Assembly: GCF_000350145.1 (NCBI RefSeq)
Contig: NZ_BAOL01000040.1
Coordinates: forward strand, 1 to 55,188
From: Ilumatobacter nonamiensis YM16-303
Lineage (GTDB): Bacteria > Actinomycetota > Acidimicrobiia > Acidimicrobiales > Ilumatobacteraceae
Direction of reading: 5' to 3'
Length of the DNA: 55,188 bases
The translations under genes and the position numbers were made by a program. Below are positions 34,843 to 44,252 of this stretch, piece by piece. Under the pieces are notes generated by a model. The model searched no databases, had not been told where the DNA came from, and worked only from the letters and a program-made list of their open reading frames with translations. Each line of letters starts with the position of its first letter. Position 1 is the stretch's first letter.

Positions 34843-36945
34843 CTAGCCCTTCATGAGCCGATCACGGAGGAACGTGAAGATCAGCGCCTGCATCGTCGCC
34901 TGCTGAGCCGCGTCAGCCGCTCCCCCATGGCCGCCCTCGATGTTCTCCCAGTACGTCACGTCACGATCTTCACGCTCGAGCTTGGCCGCCATCTTGCGTG
35001 CATGCCCGGGGTGGACGCGATCATCTCGCGTCGAGGTGGTCAGCAGGATCGGCGGCAGGTCGATGTCGGTGCCGCGCAGGGCGTCTGCGAGGTGATACGG
35101 CGAGTAGCCCTGGAGGTACGACCAGTCGCTCGGATCGTCCGGATCTCCGTACTCGGCCATCCACGACGCTCCGGCCAACAGCAGGTGGTAGCGCTGCATG
35201 TCGAGCAACGGCACCTGGCAGACCACGGCTCCGAAGAGCTCCGGGGTCCGCAGGTACATGTTTCCGACGAGCAGGCCGCCGTTGCTGCCGCCGGTGATCC
35301 CGAGACGGGCGGGCGACGTGATGCCGCGCTCGATGAGCGCTCGGGCGACGGCCTCGAAGTCCTCGTACACCCGTGGGCGCTGGTCACGGCGACCGGCGCG
35401 GTGCCATGCCGGGCCGTACTCACCTCCGCCGCGGATGTTCGCCAGCACGTAGACGCCGCCCTCGACGAGCCACGAGCGTCCGACGACGGGTGAGTAGGCG
35501 GCGACGCGCGGGACCTCGAAACCGCCGTATCCGGACAGCAGCGTCGGTTGCGAACCATCCGTCGACGCGAGCGCTTCACGGGTCCCCACGACGAAGTACG
35601 GGATCCGCGTGCCGTCGGCGCTCGGGGCGAAATGTTGCTCGATCGCCATCTCGGCAGCGTCGAAACGGGGCGGCGCCTGGCGCAGCAACTCGGGAGGTCC
35701 GTCGTCGGTGAGCGACGTGACGTACAGCTGCTCGGGCGTCAGGAAGTCGTTGGCGATCAACCAGATGTCGTCGCGCGCGTCGGCGTCGACCGCACTCACC
35801 GACAGCGACCAGACGTCCGGCAGTCCGGTCAACGGCTCGACCATCCAGTCACCGTCGACCGACGACGGCGGCGTTGCGACCGACAGCACGTTGCGCACGT
35901 CGTCGAGCACGTCGAGGACGACGAGGTTGCGTGTACACGTGAAGTCGACGAGCGATGCGGTCGCGCTCGGAACGAAGAGGGCCGAGAGCGACGAGCGTTC
36001 GTCGAGAAAGCCGTCGAGGTCGGAAACCAACAGCGACCCCGCCGGGTGCACCGCACCGTCGTCCTCGAGATCGCTGCGCGGCACGACGAAGATCCATCGT
36101 TCGTGGACCCGCACCTCGGCATCGTCGGGAACGGCCAGCTCAACGGTCTCGCCGTCGCGCAGGACCGCGGTGCGGCTGGTGAAGAAGTCGGGTGCTCGCT
36201 CGAACACGTGGTGTTCGAAGCCGGGCAAGGTCGACACGGACACGCCGACCGCGACGTCGGATTCCTCCCCCTCGAAAACGATCTCGGACGCCTCGATCGG
36301 TGTCCCCCGCCGCCAGCGGCGCACGGTCCGCGGGTATCCCGAGCGGGTCAGGCTTCCGGCGCCGAAGTCACTCGTGACGTACACCGTGTCGTCGTCGATC
36401 CACGTCAGGCCTCCCTTCGCCAGTGGGCGAACGAAACCGCCTTCCTCCTCCGGCACGAAGCGGTTCTCGACGAGATCGAACTCACGCGTGACCGACGCGT
36501 CGGACCCCCCGGGTGAGAGATCGATCAGTGCCCGCCGTCGATCTGGCCGTCGAACCGACGCTCCGTGGAACACCCACGACTCACCTTCGTCGGCACCGAG
36601 CGCGTCGACGTCGAGGATCGTCTCCCACGCCGGATCGCCGCCGCGGTAGTCGTCCCAGCTCGTGCGTCGCAACAGACCGCGGCGATGGTCGGCATCGGTC
36701 CAGAAGTTGTGGACGACGTCGCGGTGTCGCGTCGGATACGCGATCCGATCGTCGGCTTCGAGTACCGCGAGCGTCGAGGTGCGCAACCATTCGAACTCCG
36801 CAGAGGTGAAGAGCGACGCCTCGGCGCGCTCATTGCGTTCCCGGACCCACTCGAGCGCGTCGGACCCCTCGACGTCCTCCAACCATTGGAACTCATCAGC
36901 ATCAGTCACCCGCGTGACCGTACCGACGCACGAGAGTGGGCGCAT
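34843..36945 (-). CDS. Prolyl oligopeptidase family serine peptidase (S9A)
   Basis: 700-aa peptidase cleaving after Pro in short peptides. The N-terminal seven-bladed propeller region begins FQWLEDVEGSDALEWVRERN and includes VTSDFGAGSLTRSGYPR. The C-terminal alpha/beta-hydrolase domain has GYGGFEVPRVAAYSP, LANIRGGGEYGPAWHRAG, the nucleophile in GITGGSNGGLLVG, the Asp in TSTRDDRVHPGHARK and the His in EGGHGGAADAA. No signal peptide is seen, so it is likely cytosolic. The start is ATG 36945, immediately after the recG stop. A GTG start just before TDADEFQW would be nearer the usual family start. Confidence 0.93.
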   Translation of the reverse strand: MRPLSCVGTVTRVTDADEFQWLEDVEGSDALEWVRERNERAEASLFTSAEFEWLRTSTLAVLEADDRIAYPTRHRDVVHNFWTDADHRRGLLRRTSWDDYRGGDPAWETILDVDALGADEGESWVFHGASVRRPDRRRALIDLSPGGSDASVTREFDLVENRFVPEEEGGFVRPLAKGGLTWIDDDTVYVTSDFGAGSLTRSGYPRTVRRWRRGTPIEASEIVFEGEESDVAVGVSVSTLPGFEHHVFERAPDFFTSRTAVLRDGETVELAVPDDAEVRVHERWIFVVPRSDLEDDGAVHPAGSLLVSDLDGFLDERSSLSALFVPSATASLVDFTCTRNLVVLDVLDDVRNVLSVATPPSSVDGDWMVEPLTGLPDVWSLSVSAVDADARDDIWLIANDFLTPEQLYVTSLTDDGPPELLRQAPPRFDAAEMAIEQHFAPSADGTRIPYFVVGTREALASTDGSQPTLLSGYGGFEVPRVAAYSPVVGRSWLVEGGVYVLANIRGGGEYGPAWHRAGRRDQRPRVYEDFEAVARALIERGITSPARLGITGGSNGGLLVGNMYLRTPELFGAVVCQVPLLDMQRYHLLLAGASWMAEYGDPDDPSDWSYLQGYSPYHLADALRGTDIDLPPILLTTSTRDDRVHPGHARKMAAKLEREDRDVTYWENIEGGHGGAADAAQQATMQALIFTFLRDRLMKG

Positions 36946-39084
36946 TCACGAACGGGACAGGAACTCCTCGTCTTGGTCGCTGAAGATCATGTCGAGTTCG
37001 TCGGCCAGCAGCGGATGTTGCGCAAGATCGGGATCGGAATCGACGATCGAGAAGGCCGCCTCCCGCGCGAGTTCGACCAGGTTGCGGTCGCGTCGCAGCG
37101 ACGCCAGCTTCAGGTCGCTGCGGCCCTTCTGCGCGCTCGACATCAGAGTCCCCTCTCCCCGCAGTGCGAGATCGACCTCGGCGAGCGCGAACCCATCGGT
37201 CGTCTCGACCAGTGCCTCGACACGCGGGTTGCTCGCGTCGACCTCCGGATCGGTCTGTTGTGTGACCAACCAGCACGTCGAGGCATGTTCGCCGCGGCCG
37301 ACGCGACCGCGCAGCTGATGGAGCTGTGCGATCCCGAACCGGTCGGCGTCGAGGATCACCATCACCGTCGCGTTGGGAACATCGACTCCCACCTCGATCA
37401 CGGTCGTGGCGACGAGCACGTCGATCTCTCCGCTGCGGAAGCGATCCATGGTCGCCTCCTTCTCGTCGGGCGTGAGCTTGCCGTGCAGCAGACCCAACGA
37501 CAGCCCCTCCAGTTCGTCGTTCGCCAGACGTTCGAACGTCTCCTCGGCCGACGCCACTTCGAGCTTGTCGCTCTCGCCGATCAACGGACAGACCACGTAC
37601 GCCTGACGGCCCGCTTCGACCTCGGAGCGCACATCGCGCCACACACCGGTTTCCATCAGCGTCCCGTTGGCCCACATCGTGACGATCGGTGTCCGACCCG
37701 GCGGAAGTTCGTCGAGCACACTCACGTCGAGATCTCCGTAGACGGTCATCGCTGCCGTCCGCGGGATGGGCGTCGCGGTCATCACCAACGTGTCGGGCAT
37801 CCGGCCGCCCGCCGACTTGTCCCGCAACGCCGACCGTTGCTCCACGCCGAAGCGATGCTGTTCATCGACGACGACCATGCCGAGCGACTCGAACCCGACC
37901 GCGTCCTGGATCAACGCGTGCGTCCCGATCGCGATGTCGACCGATCCGTCGGCGAGTCCCGCGAGCACGTCCTTGCGCGCGGCGCCCGTCACCCGGTTCG
38001 TGAGCAGTTCGATCCGCAACGGGCGATCTCCGAACAGGTTGTCGGGGTCGGGCACGGTCACCCCGTCGAGCATCTCGCGAACACTCGTGGCGTGCTGTTC
38101 GGCCAACACTTCCGTCGGGGCCATGAGCGCCGCCTGGTGTCCGCTCTGCACCGCGACGAGCATGGCGGCGACCGACACCACGGTCTTGCCCGCGCCGACG
38201 TCGCCCTGGAGGAGCCGGTGCATCGGATGCGGGTTCGCGAGGTCGGCGAAGATCTCGTCGATGGTGCGTCGTTGCGCACCCGTGAGCGGATACGGCAACG
38301 AATCGTAGAAGCGCTCGACCAGTTCACCCTCGGGCGTGTGGGTGACACCGTGTTGGCCTCGTTCGAGAGCGCGCTTGCGCAGGACCAGCACCAACTGCAC
38401 CCGCAGCAGTTCGTCGAACGCGAGCCGCCGACGAGCACGTTCCTTCTGTTTCATGTCCTCGGGGAGGTGGATGCCCTCCAATGCTTCGGACCGGGGGATC
38501 AGACGGTGCTCCGAGCGCACCGCCGACGGCACGGGATCGGCAATTCCGCGAGCGGCACATCTGCGAAGCGTCTCTTCGACCCAACCCGCCATCTCCCAGG
38601 TGTTGATCTGGGCCTTCTCGCTCTGCGGATAGATCGGAACGATTCTCCCCGTGCGGTCGCCGATGAGATCGACGACGGGGTTCGACATCTGCAGGCCGCC
38701 GCGATAGGTGTCGGCCTTGCCGAAGAGTGCGATCTGCAGGCCCTCTTTCAGCTGCCGCTCGCGCCACGGCTGATTGAAGAACACGACGTCCATCCGCCCC
38801 GACCCGTCGCCGACGTTCACGTTGACCATCGCGCGCCGGTTCCGCGTCATCCGCTTGTTGACCGAGCGCACGGTGACCAGCACCAGCGCCTCCTCGCCCG
38901 GGACGAGGTCGGCGATCCGCGCCTCGTTCGTGCGATCGACCCAACGCCGCGGGTAGGTCGTGACCAGATCGAACAGGTTCTCGATCTGGACCTTCTCGAG
39001 CGAGGCCAGTTTCTTCGGGCCGACGCCCTTCAGCCGCTCGACGGACATCCCCGCCAAGTCCCGCAACGTGATCGGCTCACTCAT
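36946..39084 (-). CDS. recG: ATP-dependent DNA helicase RecG
   Basis: 712-aa SF2 helicase that regresses stalled forks and processes branched DNA. An N-terminal wedge/OB domain (LKGVGPKKLASLEKV, GRMDVVFFNQPW) precedes the motor with Walker A GDVGAGKTVVSVA, MAPTEVLAEQH (Ia), VVVDEQHRFGVEQR (II, DEQH), MTATPIPRTAAMT (III) and HQLRGRVGRGEHAS (VI). ATG 39084 (MSEPITLRDL) is preferred to an in-frame start 30 bp upstream. It is downstream of the FakA-like gene by 95 bp, as in the common rpmB-fakA-recG order. Confidence 0.97.
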   Translation of the reverse strand: MSEPITLRDLAGMSVERLKGVGPKKLASLEKVQIENLFDLVTTYPRRWVDRTNEARIADLVPGEEALVLVTVRSVNKRMTRNRRAMVNVNVGDGSGRMDVVFFNQPWRERQLKEGLQIALFGKADTYRGGLQMSNPVVDLIGDRTGRIVPIYPQSEKAQINTWEMAGWVEETLRRCAARGIADPVPSAVRSEHRLIPRSEALEGIHLPEDMKQKERARRRLAFDELLRVQLVLVLRKRALERGQHGVTHTPEGELVERFYDSLPYPLTGAQRRTIDEIFADLANPHPMHRLLQGDVGAGKTVVSVAAMLVAVQSGHQAALMAPTEVLAEQHATSVREMLDGVTVPDPDNLFGDRPLRIELLTNRVTGAARKDVLAGLADGSVDIAIGTHALIQDAVGFESLGMVVVDEQHRFGVEQRSALRDKSAGGRMPDTLVMTATPIPRTAAMTVYGDLDVSVLDELPPGRTPIVTMWANGTLMETGVWRDVRSEVEAGRQAYVVCPLIGESDKLEVASAEETFERLANDELEGLSLGLLHGKLTPDEKEATMDRFRSGEIDVLVATTVIEVGVDVPNATVMVILDADRFGIAQLHQLRGRVGRGEHASTCWLVTQQTDPEVDASNPRVEALVETTDGFALAEVDLALRGEGTLMSSAQKGRSDLKLASLRRDRNLVELAREAAFSIVDSDPDLAQHPLLADELDMIFSDQDEEFLSRS

Positions 39085-39179
39085 CGAACGCCATCCTGCC
39101 CGATCCCGCATCACCCGTCATCGGACGTGCTCGAGGCCGGTCAAAATTCTTCTCCCAGCAGCGCTCGGATGCGGCGCCT

Positions 39180-40916
39180 CTACTCCACACCGAAGAGGTA
39201 GGGGTAGAGGGGTTGTCCGCCGTCGTGGACCTCGACCCCGACGGCGCCGTGGTGATCCCCGAGCCATCCCTCGATCGATTCCGTCGTTGCGGCGTCGGCG
39301 CCATCGCCGGTGATCACGGTGATCAGCTCGGAGTCGTCGTCGAGGATCTCGTCGAGGAGACCGACGACCGTCGTGAAGAGGTCTGGCGCGCACGACACGA
39401 TGCCGTCCCCCTTGACGATGCCGATCCAATCGTCCTTGTGGATCGCTCCGACCTCGGCGTTCGTGTCCCGCACCGCCTGCGTCACCTCGCCGGTGGTCAC
39501 CGACGCCGCCGCCTCGACCATTCCGGTTCCGTTCGCGGCGCTCGTCGCCTCGGGGTCGTAGACGATGAGCGCGGCGAGGCCCTCGGCGACCGAGCGGGTG
39601 GGAACGACCACCACGGCTTTCGTGGTCAAGGCGTTGACCTGCTCGGCGACGGGGATGATGTTCTTGTTGTTCGGGAGGATGACGACCTGCTGCGCGTTGA
39701 CGTGCTCGACGGTGTCGAGCAGTTCGGCCGTGGACGGGTTCATCGTCTGTCCGCCCGTGACCACACCCTGCACGCCCAGCTGGGCGAACAGCTCGACGAG
39801 GCCGTCGCCGCTGCACACGCCGACGACGGCGGTGGTGACCGGCGGGAGACCAGCGCCGGCCGCCGCCGGCTGCGGCGCCGACGGGCTCGCTGACCGGTCC
39901 CCGGTCATGGCGGCCTCGCGTTTCGCGTGTTCGTCGTCGACTTCCTCGAACAGGTCGGTGACTCGGATCTGCTTCGGCCGACCGTCGAGGTCGAGCGCGA
40001 CCTCGACCGCGGCGCCGATGTCGTTGGTGTGAACGTGGCAGTTCCAGATCCCGTCACCGCCGACCACCACGATCGAGTCACCGATCGCACCCCATCCCTG
40101 CTTGAAATCCTCGATCCGTTCGTCGAGCAGGTCCATGAAGTACATGACCTCGTAGCGCTGGTCGGCAACGTCGACCTCGCCGGCCCCACCGACCTTCAAT
40201 GCTCCGCTCCGCTCGGGTGCGGGAGCGTCGAACGCGGCGGCCACCGCCCCGCCGGTCCCGTCGTCTTTCTCGGCCTCGGGAAGCGGGTCGCCGGCGACGA
40301 CGTGGAGCGCCGAGTCGAGCAACAGCAGGAAACCTGCGCCGCCGGCATCGACCACGCCGGCATCCTTCAGGACCTGGAGCTGTTCGGGGGTGTTGTCGAG
40401 GGCGCGTTTGCCCGCCTCGCGCGCCGTCCGCACGACGTCGGCGAGCGAGCCGCCATCGTCCGACGCGGTTCGGGCGGCCTCGGCGCTCTCGCGCACGACG
40501 GTGAGGATCGTGCCCTCGATCGGCTTCAACACCGCCTGGTAGGCACCGGCCGACGCCGCCTGGAGCGCGTCCGCGAAGCGCTTGCCCCGCTCGTCGCTGT
40601 CGGGGGTCATCGACTTCATCGTCGTCGCGAAGCCGCGCATGATCTGGCTGAGGATGACGCCGCTGTTCCCGCGTGCCCCCATGAGCGAGCCGTGGCTGAT
40701 CGCGTCACAGGTCGCATCGAGGTCGTCGGCGTCGGCCGTCTCCATCTCGGTCACGACGGCATCGAGCGTGCGCGCCATGTTCGTCCCGGTGTCGCCGTCG
40801 GGAACCGGATAGACATTGAGGCGGTTGAGTCCGCCCGCATGCGCCTTGACCGTGTCCCGGAAGGTGACGACGAGATCGCGCAGCGACTCGGTGCTGAACC
40901 GTTCCAGAGTGGGCAC
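39180..40916 (-). CDS. DAK2/FakA (YloV) family fatty acid kinase-like protein
   Basis: 578-aa protein. An N-terminal DhaL-type ATP-binding domain has NVYPVPDGDTGTNMARTLD and SLMGARGNSGVILSQIMRGF. A middle domain (RYEVMYFMDLLDERIEDF, WNCHVHTNDIGAAVEVAL) follows, and a C-terminal FakA domain ends PLYPYLFGVE. FakA phosphorylates fatty acids held by a FakB (DegV) carrier to feed PlsX/PlsY; no fakB is visible here. A proline/alanine-rich linker (PSAPQPAAAGAGLPP) joins the last two domains. The start is GTG 40916. It is divergent from rpmB, with about 138 bp between starts. Confidence 0.9.
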   Translation of the reverse strand: MPTLERFSTESLRDLVVTFRDTVKAHAGGLNRLNVYPVPDGDTGTNMARTLDAVVTEMETADADDLDATCDAISHGSLMGARGNSGVILSQIMRGFATTMKSMTPDSDERGKRFADALQAASAGAYQAVLKPIEGTILTVVRESAEAARTASDDGGSLADVVRTAREAGKRALDNTPEQLQVLKDAGVVDAGGAGFLLLLDSALHVVAGDPLPEAEKDDGTGGAVAAAFDAPAPERSGALKVGGAGEVDVADQRYEVMYFMDLLDERIEDFKQGWGAIGDSIVVVGGDGIWNCHVHTNDIGAAVEVALDLDGRPKQIRVTDLFEEVDDEHAKREAAMTGDRSASPSAPQPAAAGAGLPPVTTAVVGVCSGDGLVELFAQLGVQGVVTGGQTMNPSTAELLDTVEHVNAQQVVILPNNKNIIPVAEQVNALTTKAVVVVPTRSVAEGLAALIVYDPEATSAANGTGMVEAAASVTTGEVTQAVRDTNAEVGAIHKDDWIGIVKGDGIVSCAPDLFTTVVGLLDEILDDDSELITVITGDGADAATTESIEGWLGDHHGAVGVEVHDGGQPLYPYLFGVE

Positions 40917-41054
40917 GGCATCGGAGTGTAGAGGGGTCGTGGAGATGTGTCGGCGGTTGGACGGTGCGAAAGCGCCGCTAGCATCATCTGGCCGTTCGGT
41001 ACGCCCACACGGGGCACCCGACGCCGGACAGCAAACGTTCTCCAGGAGAAGATG

Positions 41055-41246
41055 ATGGCATCGAAGTGTGAAGTGTGCGGCAAGGGCCCGTCGTGGGGCA
41101 TGTCCGTCTCCCACTCCCACCGGCGGACCAAGCGCCGTTGGAACCCGAACATCCAACGCATCCGTGCGTCGGTGAACGGCGCGACCAAGCGCGTCAACGT
41201 CTGCACCGGCTGCATCAAGTCGGGCAAGGTCGTCAAGGCCGGCTGA
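41055..41246 (+). CDS. rpmB: 50S ribosomal protein L28
   Basis: 63-aa L28 with zinc-binding cysteines ([10 protein letters not shown] and [10 protein letters not shown]), i.e. the C+ paralogue rather than the zinc-free form. [12 protein letters not shown] is the family core. ATG 41055 is chosen because AGGAG lies 6 bases upstream; ATG 41052 is too close. It is divergent from fakA and followed after 17 bp by a small cold-shock-like gene. Confidence 0.97.
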   Translation: MASKCEVCGKGPSWGMSVSHSHRRTKRRWNPNIQRIRASVNGATKRVNVCTGCIKSGKVVKAG

Positions 41247-41263
41247 CGCCGGTTCGTTCGATC

Positions 41264-41485
41264 ATGCAGGGCGTCATCAAGGCCTACGATCCCCAGACCG
41301 GTGACGGCCTCGTCATGGCCGACACCGACCTCGCCGACTACGACCTCGCCGCGAACGCGCTCGAGGGGTCGGTGTTCCGCATGCTGCGCCAGGGCCAGCG
41401 GGTCGTCTTCGACCTCGACGATGCCGGCCGCGCCACCGCGCTGCGCCTCGGCTCCGAGGTCGACATGGGCACACCCGGGCACTGA
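41264..41485 (+). CDS. Small cold-shock-domain-like protein
   Basis: 73-aa protein resembling a degenerate cold-shock domain. It begins MQGVIKAYDPQTGDGLVMAD (compare the GTVKWFN..GFGFI start of Csp), has a central Asp/Leu loop, then LRQGQRVVFDLDDAGRATAL (compare L..GQ.V.F....G..A). The aromatic RNP-1 residues of true Csp proteins are mostly replaced. It is located 17 bp after rpmB in the same direction, so it is probably co-transcribed. RNA or DNA binding is inferred from the fold pattern only. Confidence 0.65.
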   Translation: MQGVIKAYDPQTGDGLVMADTDLADYDLAANALEGSVFRMLRQGQRVVFDLDDAGRATALRLGSEVDMGTPGH

Positions 41486-41495
41486 CCCTCCCATC

Positions 41496-41512
41496 GCGGA
41501 AAGCGATTCCGC
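41496..41512. terminator. Hairpin after the rpmB/cold-shock-like unit
   Basis: Six-bp stem GCGGAA / TTCCGC with a 5-nt loop, 11 bases after the stop. It is followed by a C-rich stretch rather than T's, so it is a weak terminator or 3'-end structure. Confidence 0.4.
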
Positions 41513-41522
41513 CCCCTCCGAT

Positions 41523-41539
41523 CATCTCTTCGTGAGATG
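41523..41539. promoter_or_regulatory. Hairpin in the pckG upstream region
   Basis: Stem CATCTC / GAGATG with loop TTCGT, 126 bp before pckG. The region downstream (to 41664) is AT-richer than its surroundings and should contain the pckG promoter. The hairpin could be a second terminator stem or an operator. No specific regulator is identified. Confidence 0.3.
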
Positions 41540-41664
41540 GTTCGATGTGTGTTTGTGATGAAAGCGATTACATCCCCTCCGGTTTCGCGCGCCGTGTCAT
41601 CTCGCGTTTACCGTGGAGCACACGCGGGGAAACTCCCGTGAAACAACTCAACGGAGAGTCACAC

Positions 41665-43452
41665 ATGAGCGGAACCACCACCAACCAACGGCTGCAGGAC
41701 TGGGTCGCGGAGTGGGCCGAAATCATGGAGCCGGACGACATCTACTGGTGTGACGGCAGTGCCGAGGAATACGACCGGCTCGCGCAGGTGCTCGTCGATT
41801 CCGGCACCTTCACCAAGCTCGACGAGGCCAAGCGCCCGAACAGCTACTGGGCGCACTCCGACCCGGCCGACGTGGCCCGCGTCGAGGACCGCACGTTCAT
41901 CTGCTCGCCCACCGAGGCAGAGGCCGGCCCGAACAACAACTGGCGCGATCCCGATGAGATGCGCGCCGAGATGACCCGGCTCTACACCGGTGCGATGAAG
42001 GGCCGCACGATGTACGTCGTGCCGTTCTCGATGGGCCCGCTCGGATCGCCGATCGCCCACATCGGCGTGCAGCTCACCGACTCGGCGTACGTCGCCACCA
42101 ACATGCGGATCATGACCCGCATGGGCCAGGGCGCCCTCGACGCGCTCGGCAACGACCAGTGGGTCCCCTGCCTCCACTCCGTCGGCGCACCGCTCGCAGC
42201 CGGGGAGGAAGACGTCCCGTGGCCGTGCGACGCCGAGAACAAGTACATCGTGCACTTCCCCGAGACCCGCGAGATCATGTCGTACGGGTCCGGATACGGC
42301 GGCAACGCACTGCTCGGCAAGAAGTGCTTCGCCCTCCGCATCGCCTCCGTGATGGCCCGTGACGACGGCTGGCTCGCCGAGCACATGCTGATCCTCAAGC
42401 TCACGAACCCGCAGGGCGAGTCGAAGTACATCGCCGGCGCGTTCCCGTCCGCCTGCGGCAAGACCAACCTCGCGATGCTCGTCCCGACGATTCCGGGCTG
42501 GCGTGCCGAGACGATCGGTGACGACATCTGCTGGATGAAGTTCGGCGACGACGGCCAGCTCTACGCGATCAACCCGGAGGCCGGCTTCTTCGGGGTCGCA
42601 CCCGGTACGAGCCACGCCACGAACCACAACGCGATGGAGACCCTCTGGGGGAACTGCATCTACACCAACACCGCGCTCACCGACGACGGTGACGTGTGGT
42701 GGGAGGAGATGACCGACGATCCCCCGGCACGCGCCACCGACTGGCGCGGCAACCCGTGGAACCCGGAGATCGACACCCCCGCAGCGCATCCGAACGCCCG
42801 CTTCACCGCGCCGGCGTCACAGTGCCCGTCGATCGGCGCCGAGTGGGAAGACCCCGCCGGAGTACCGATCTCGGCGATCCTGTTCGGTGGTCGCCGCCGG
42901 ACAACGGTTCCGCTCGTGACCGAGGCGAACGACTGGGAGCACGGCGTGTTCCTGGGCTCGATCATGGCGTCGGAGAAGACCGCTGCGGCCGAGGGCGTCC
43001 AGGGTGAACTGCGTTTCGACCCGATGGCGATGCTGCCGTTCTGTGGCTACAACTACGCCGACTACTTCGCCCACTGGCTGTCGATGAACGACAAGACCGA
43101 CGCTTCCAAGCTGCCGAAGATCTTCTTCGTCAACTGGTTCCGCCGTGACGAGGACGGCCGCTTCCTGTGGCCCGGGTTCGGCGAGAACAGCCGTGTGCTC
43201 AAGTGGGTGTTCGAGCGCTGCGACGGCGCCGCCGACGCGGTCGACTCCCCGATCGGCAAGCTGCCGCCGAAGGACGCACTCGACCTCGACGGTCTCGAGA
43301 TCGACGACGCCGACCTGGATGCGATCCTGTCGGTCGACTCGGTCGGCTGGAAGGAAGCGGTCCCCCAGATCCGCGATCACTTCGCCCGCTTCGGCGACCG
43401 CCTCCCCTCCGAGCTCGTCCAGCAGGTCGACGAACTCGAAGCCGCCCTCTGA
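41665..43452 (+). CDS. pckG: Phosphoenolpyruvate carboxykinase (GTP)
   Basis: 595-aa enzyme interconverting oxaloacetate + GTP and PEP + GDP + CO2, key to gluconeogenesis. The GTP-type family is identified by [22 protein letters not shown] (P-loop with the reactive Cys), [21 protein letters not shown] (metal/kinase-2), [14 protein letters not shown] and [15 protein letters not shown]-like [11 protein letters not shown]. The C-terminal [10 protein letters not shown]-type block is present as [14 protein letters not shown]. The start is ATG 41665 with GGAG ten bases upstream. A 178-bp leader precedes it, and a REP-like palindrome plus a strong terminator follow. Confidence 0.97.
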   Translation: MSGTTTNQRLQDWVAEWAEIMEPDDIYWCDGSAEEYDRLAQVLVDSGTFTKLDEAKRPNSYWAHSDPADVARVEDRTFICSPTEAEAGPNNNWRDPDEMRAEMTRLYTGAMKGRTMYVVPFSMGPLGSPIAHIGVQLTDSAYVATNMRIMTRMGQGALDALGNDQWVPCLHSVGAPLAAGEEDVPWPCDAENKYIVHFPETREIMSYGSGYGGNALLGKKCFALRIASVMARDDGWLAEHMLILKLTNPQGESKYIAGAFPSACGKTNLAMLVPTIPGWRAETIGDDICWMKFGDDGQLYAINPEAGFFGVAPGTSHATNHNAMETLWGNCIYTNTALTDDGDVWWEEMTDDPPARATDWRGNPWNPEIDTPAAHPNARFTAPASQCPSIGAEWEDPAGVPISAILFGGRRRTTVPLVTEANDWEHGVFLGSIMASEKTAAAEGVQGELRFDPMAMLPFCGYNYADYFAHWLSMNDKTDASKLPKIFFVNWFRRDEDGRFLWPGFGENSRVLKWVFERCDGAADAVDSPIGKLPPKDALDLDGLEIDDADLDAILSVDSVGWKEAVPQIRDHFARFGDRLPSELVQQVDELEAAL

Positions 43453-43458
43453 TCGTCC

Positions 43459-43497
43459 GAGCGTTACGTCACGGGTCTGACCCGTGACGTAACGCTC
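43459..43497. repeat. REP-like palindrome, family 1, copy B
   Basis: Perfect palindrome with 19-nt arms (GAGCGTTACGTCACGGGTC and its complement) around one central T, 6 bp after the pckG stop. The inner 33 bp match copy A at 17869-17901 with one difference, which here restores pairing. The shared core means this is a dispersed element. Confidence 0.85.
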
Positions 43498-43517
43498 TCG
43501 ATCGACGCGCAGAACGA

Positions 43518-43549
43518 AAGAAGCCCCGGCCGATCGGCCGGGGCTTCTT
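43518..43549. terminator. Bidirectional rho-independent terminator
   Basis: Perfect inverted repeat with arms AAGAAGCCCCGGCCGA and its complement, A-rich on the left and CTTCTT on the right. It lies between the convergent pckG (plus) and rpmA (minus), so it can terminate both. It is the clearest terminator in the window. Confidence 0.85.
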
Positions 43550-43583
43550 CAGTTCATGGGGCGCTGCGTGAGCGCCGGGACGT

Positions 43584-43841
43584 TCAGTCCTGGAGTTCGA
43601 GGACGTCGACGGTCTTGCGGCCCTTGCGGGATCCGAACTTGACCGACCCGTCGATCGTCGAGAACAGCGTGTCGTCCTTGCCGATCTTCACGTTGTGGCC
43701 CGGATGGAACCGGGTGCCACGCTGGCGCACGATGATCGAGCCGGCGGTGATCTTCTCACCGTCGAAGGCCTTCACACCGAGGCGCTGTGCGTTGGAGTCG
43801 CGCCCGTTGCGGGTTGAACCGCCACCTTTGGTCTTTGACAT
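43584..43841 (-). CDS. rpmA: 50S ribosomal protein L27
   Basis: 85-aa L27, recognised from [50 protein letters not shown] and [12 protein letters not shown]. The N-terminus (MSKTKGGGS) is not of the pre-processed Firmicute type. It is 15 bp after rplU and ends before the bidirectional terminator. Confidence 0.98.
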   Translation of the reverse strand: MSKTKGGGSTRNGRDSNAQRLGVKAFDGEKITAGSIIVRQRGTRFHPGHNVKIGKDDTLFSTIDGSVKFGSRKGRKTVDVLELQD

Positions 43842-43856
43842 GACGTGCTCCTGTTC

Positions 43857-44168
43857 TCAGCTCGCGGAGATCGAGGTGATCTCGACCATGTGGTACTTCT
43901 GACGATGGCCGTAGCGACGGCGGTACGTCGTGGAGTTCTTGTAGGTGAACCCGTTGATCTTGGGCCCCTTGGTCTTGCCGACGATCTTGCCGGTGACCGA
44001 AGCCTTCGAGAGTTCGTCGGGGGTCGAGAGGATCGTGTCGCCGTCGACGAGCATGACGGGACGCAGCGAGACCTCGCTGCCCTCGTCACCGTCGAGCAAT
44101 TCGACACGGACCTGCTGACCGGGGGCGACCTTTTCCTGCTTGCCGCCCGAAGCGATGATTGCGTACAT
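43857..44168 (-). CDS. rplU: 50S ribosomal protein L21
   Basis: 103-aa L21: MYAIIASGGKQEKVAPGQQV at the start, PVMLVDGDTILSTPDEL in the middle, and TYRRRYGHRQKYHMVEITSI at the end. ATG 44168 is canonical; an in-frame start 15 bp upstream is not needed. It pairs with rpmA as usual. The common downstream gene obg is not next to it. Confidence 0.98.
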   Translation of the reverse strand: MYAIIASGGKQEKVAPGQQVRVELLDGDEGSEVSLRPVMLVDGDTILSTPDELSKASVTGKIVGKTKGPKINGFTYKNSTTYRRRYGHRQKYHMVEITSISAS

Positions 44169-44252
44169 AGCGAGGAGCAACACTATCGGCGGGATCGCTC
44201 CCCGACACCCCGCTGACGACGCTGTCGCCCGACGACCGTCACATCGTCGGAT

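Noticed and set aside
39654-39893. Small plus-strand frames opposite the FakA-like gene
   Set aside because: No start signals or family motifs; shadows of the real gene.
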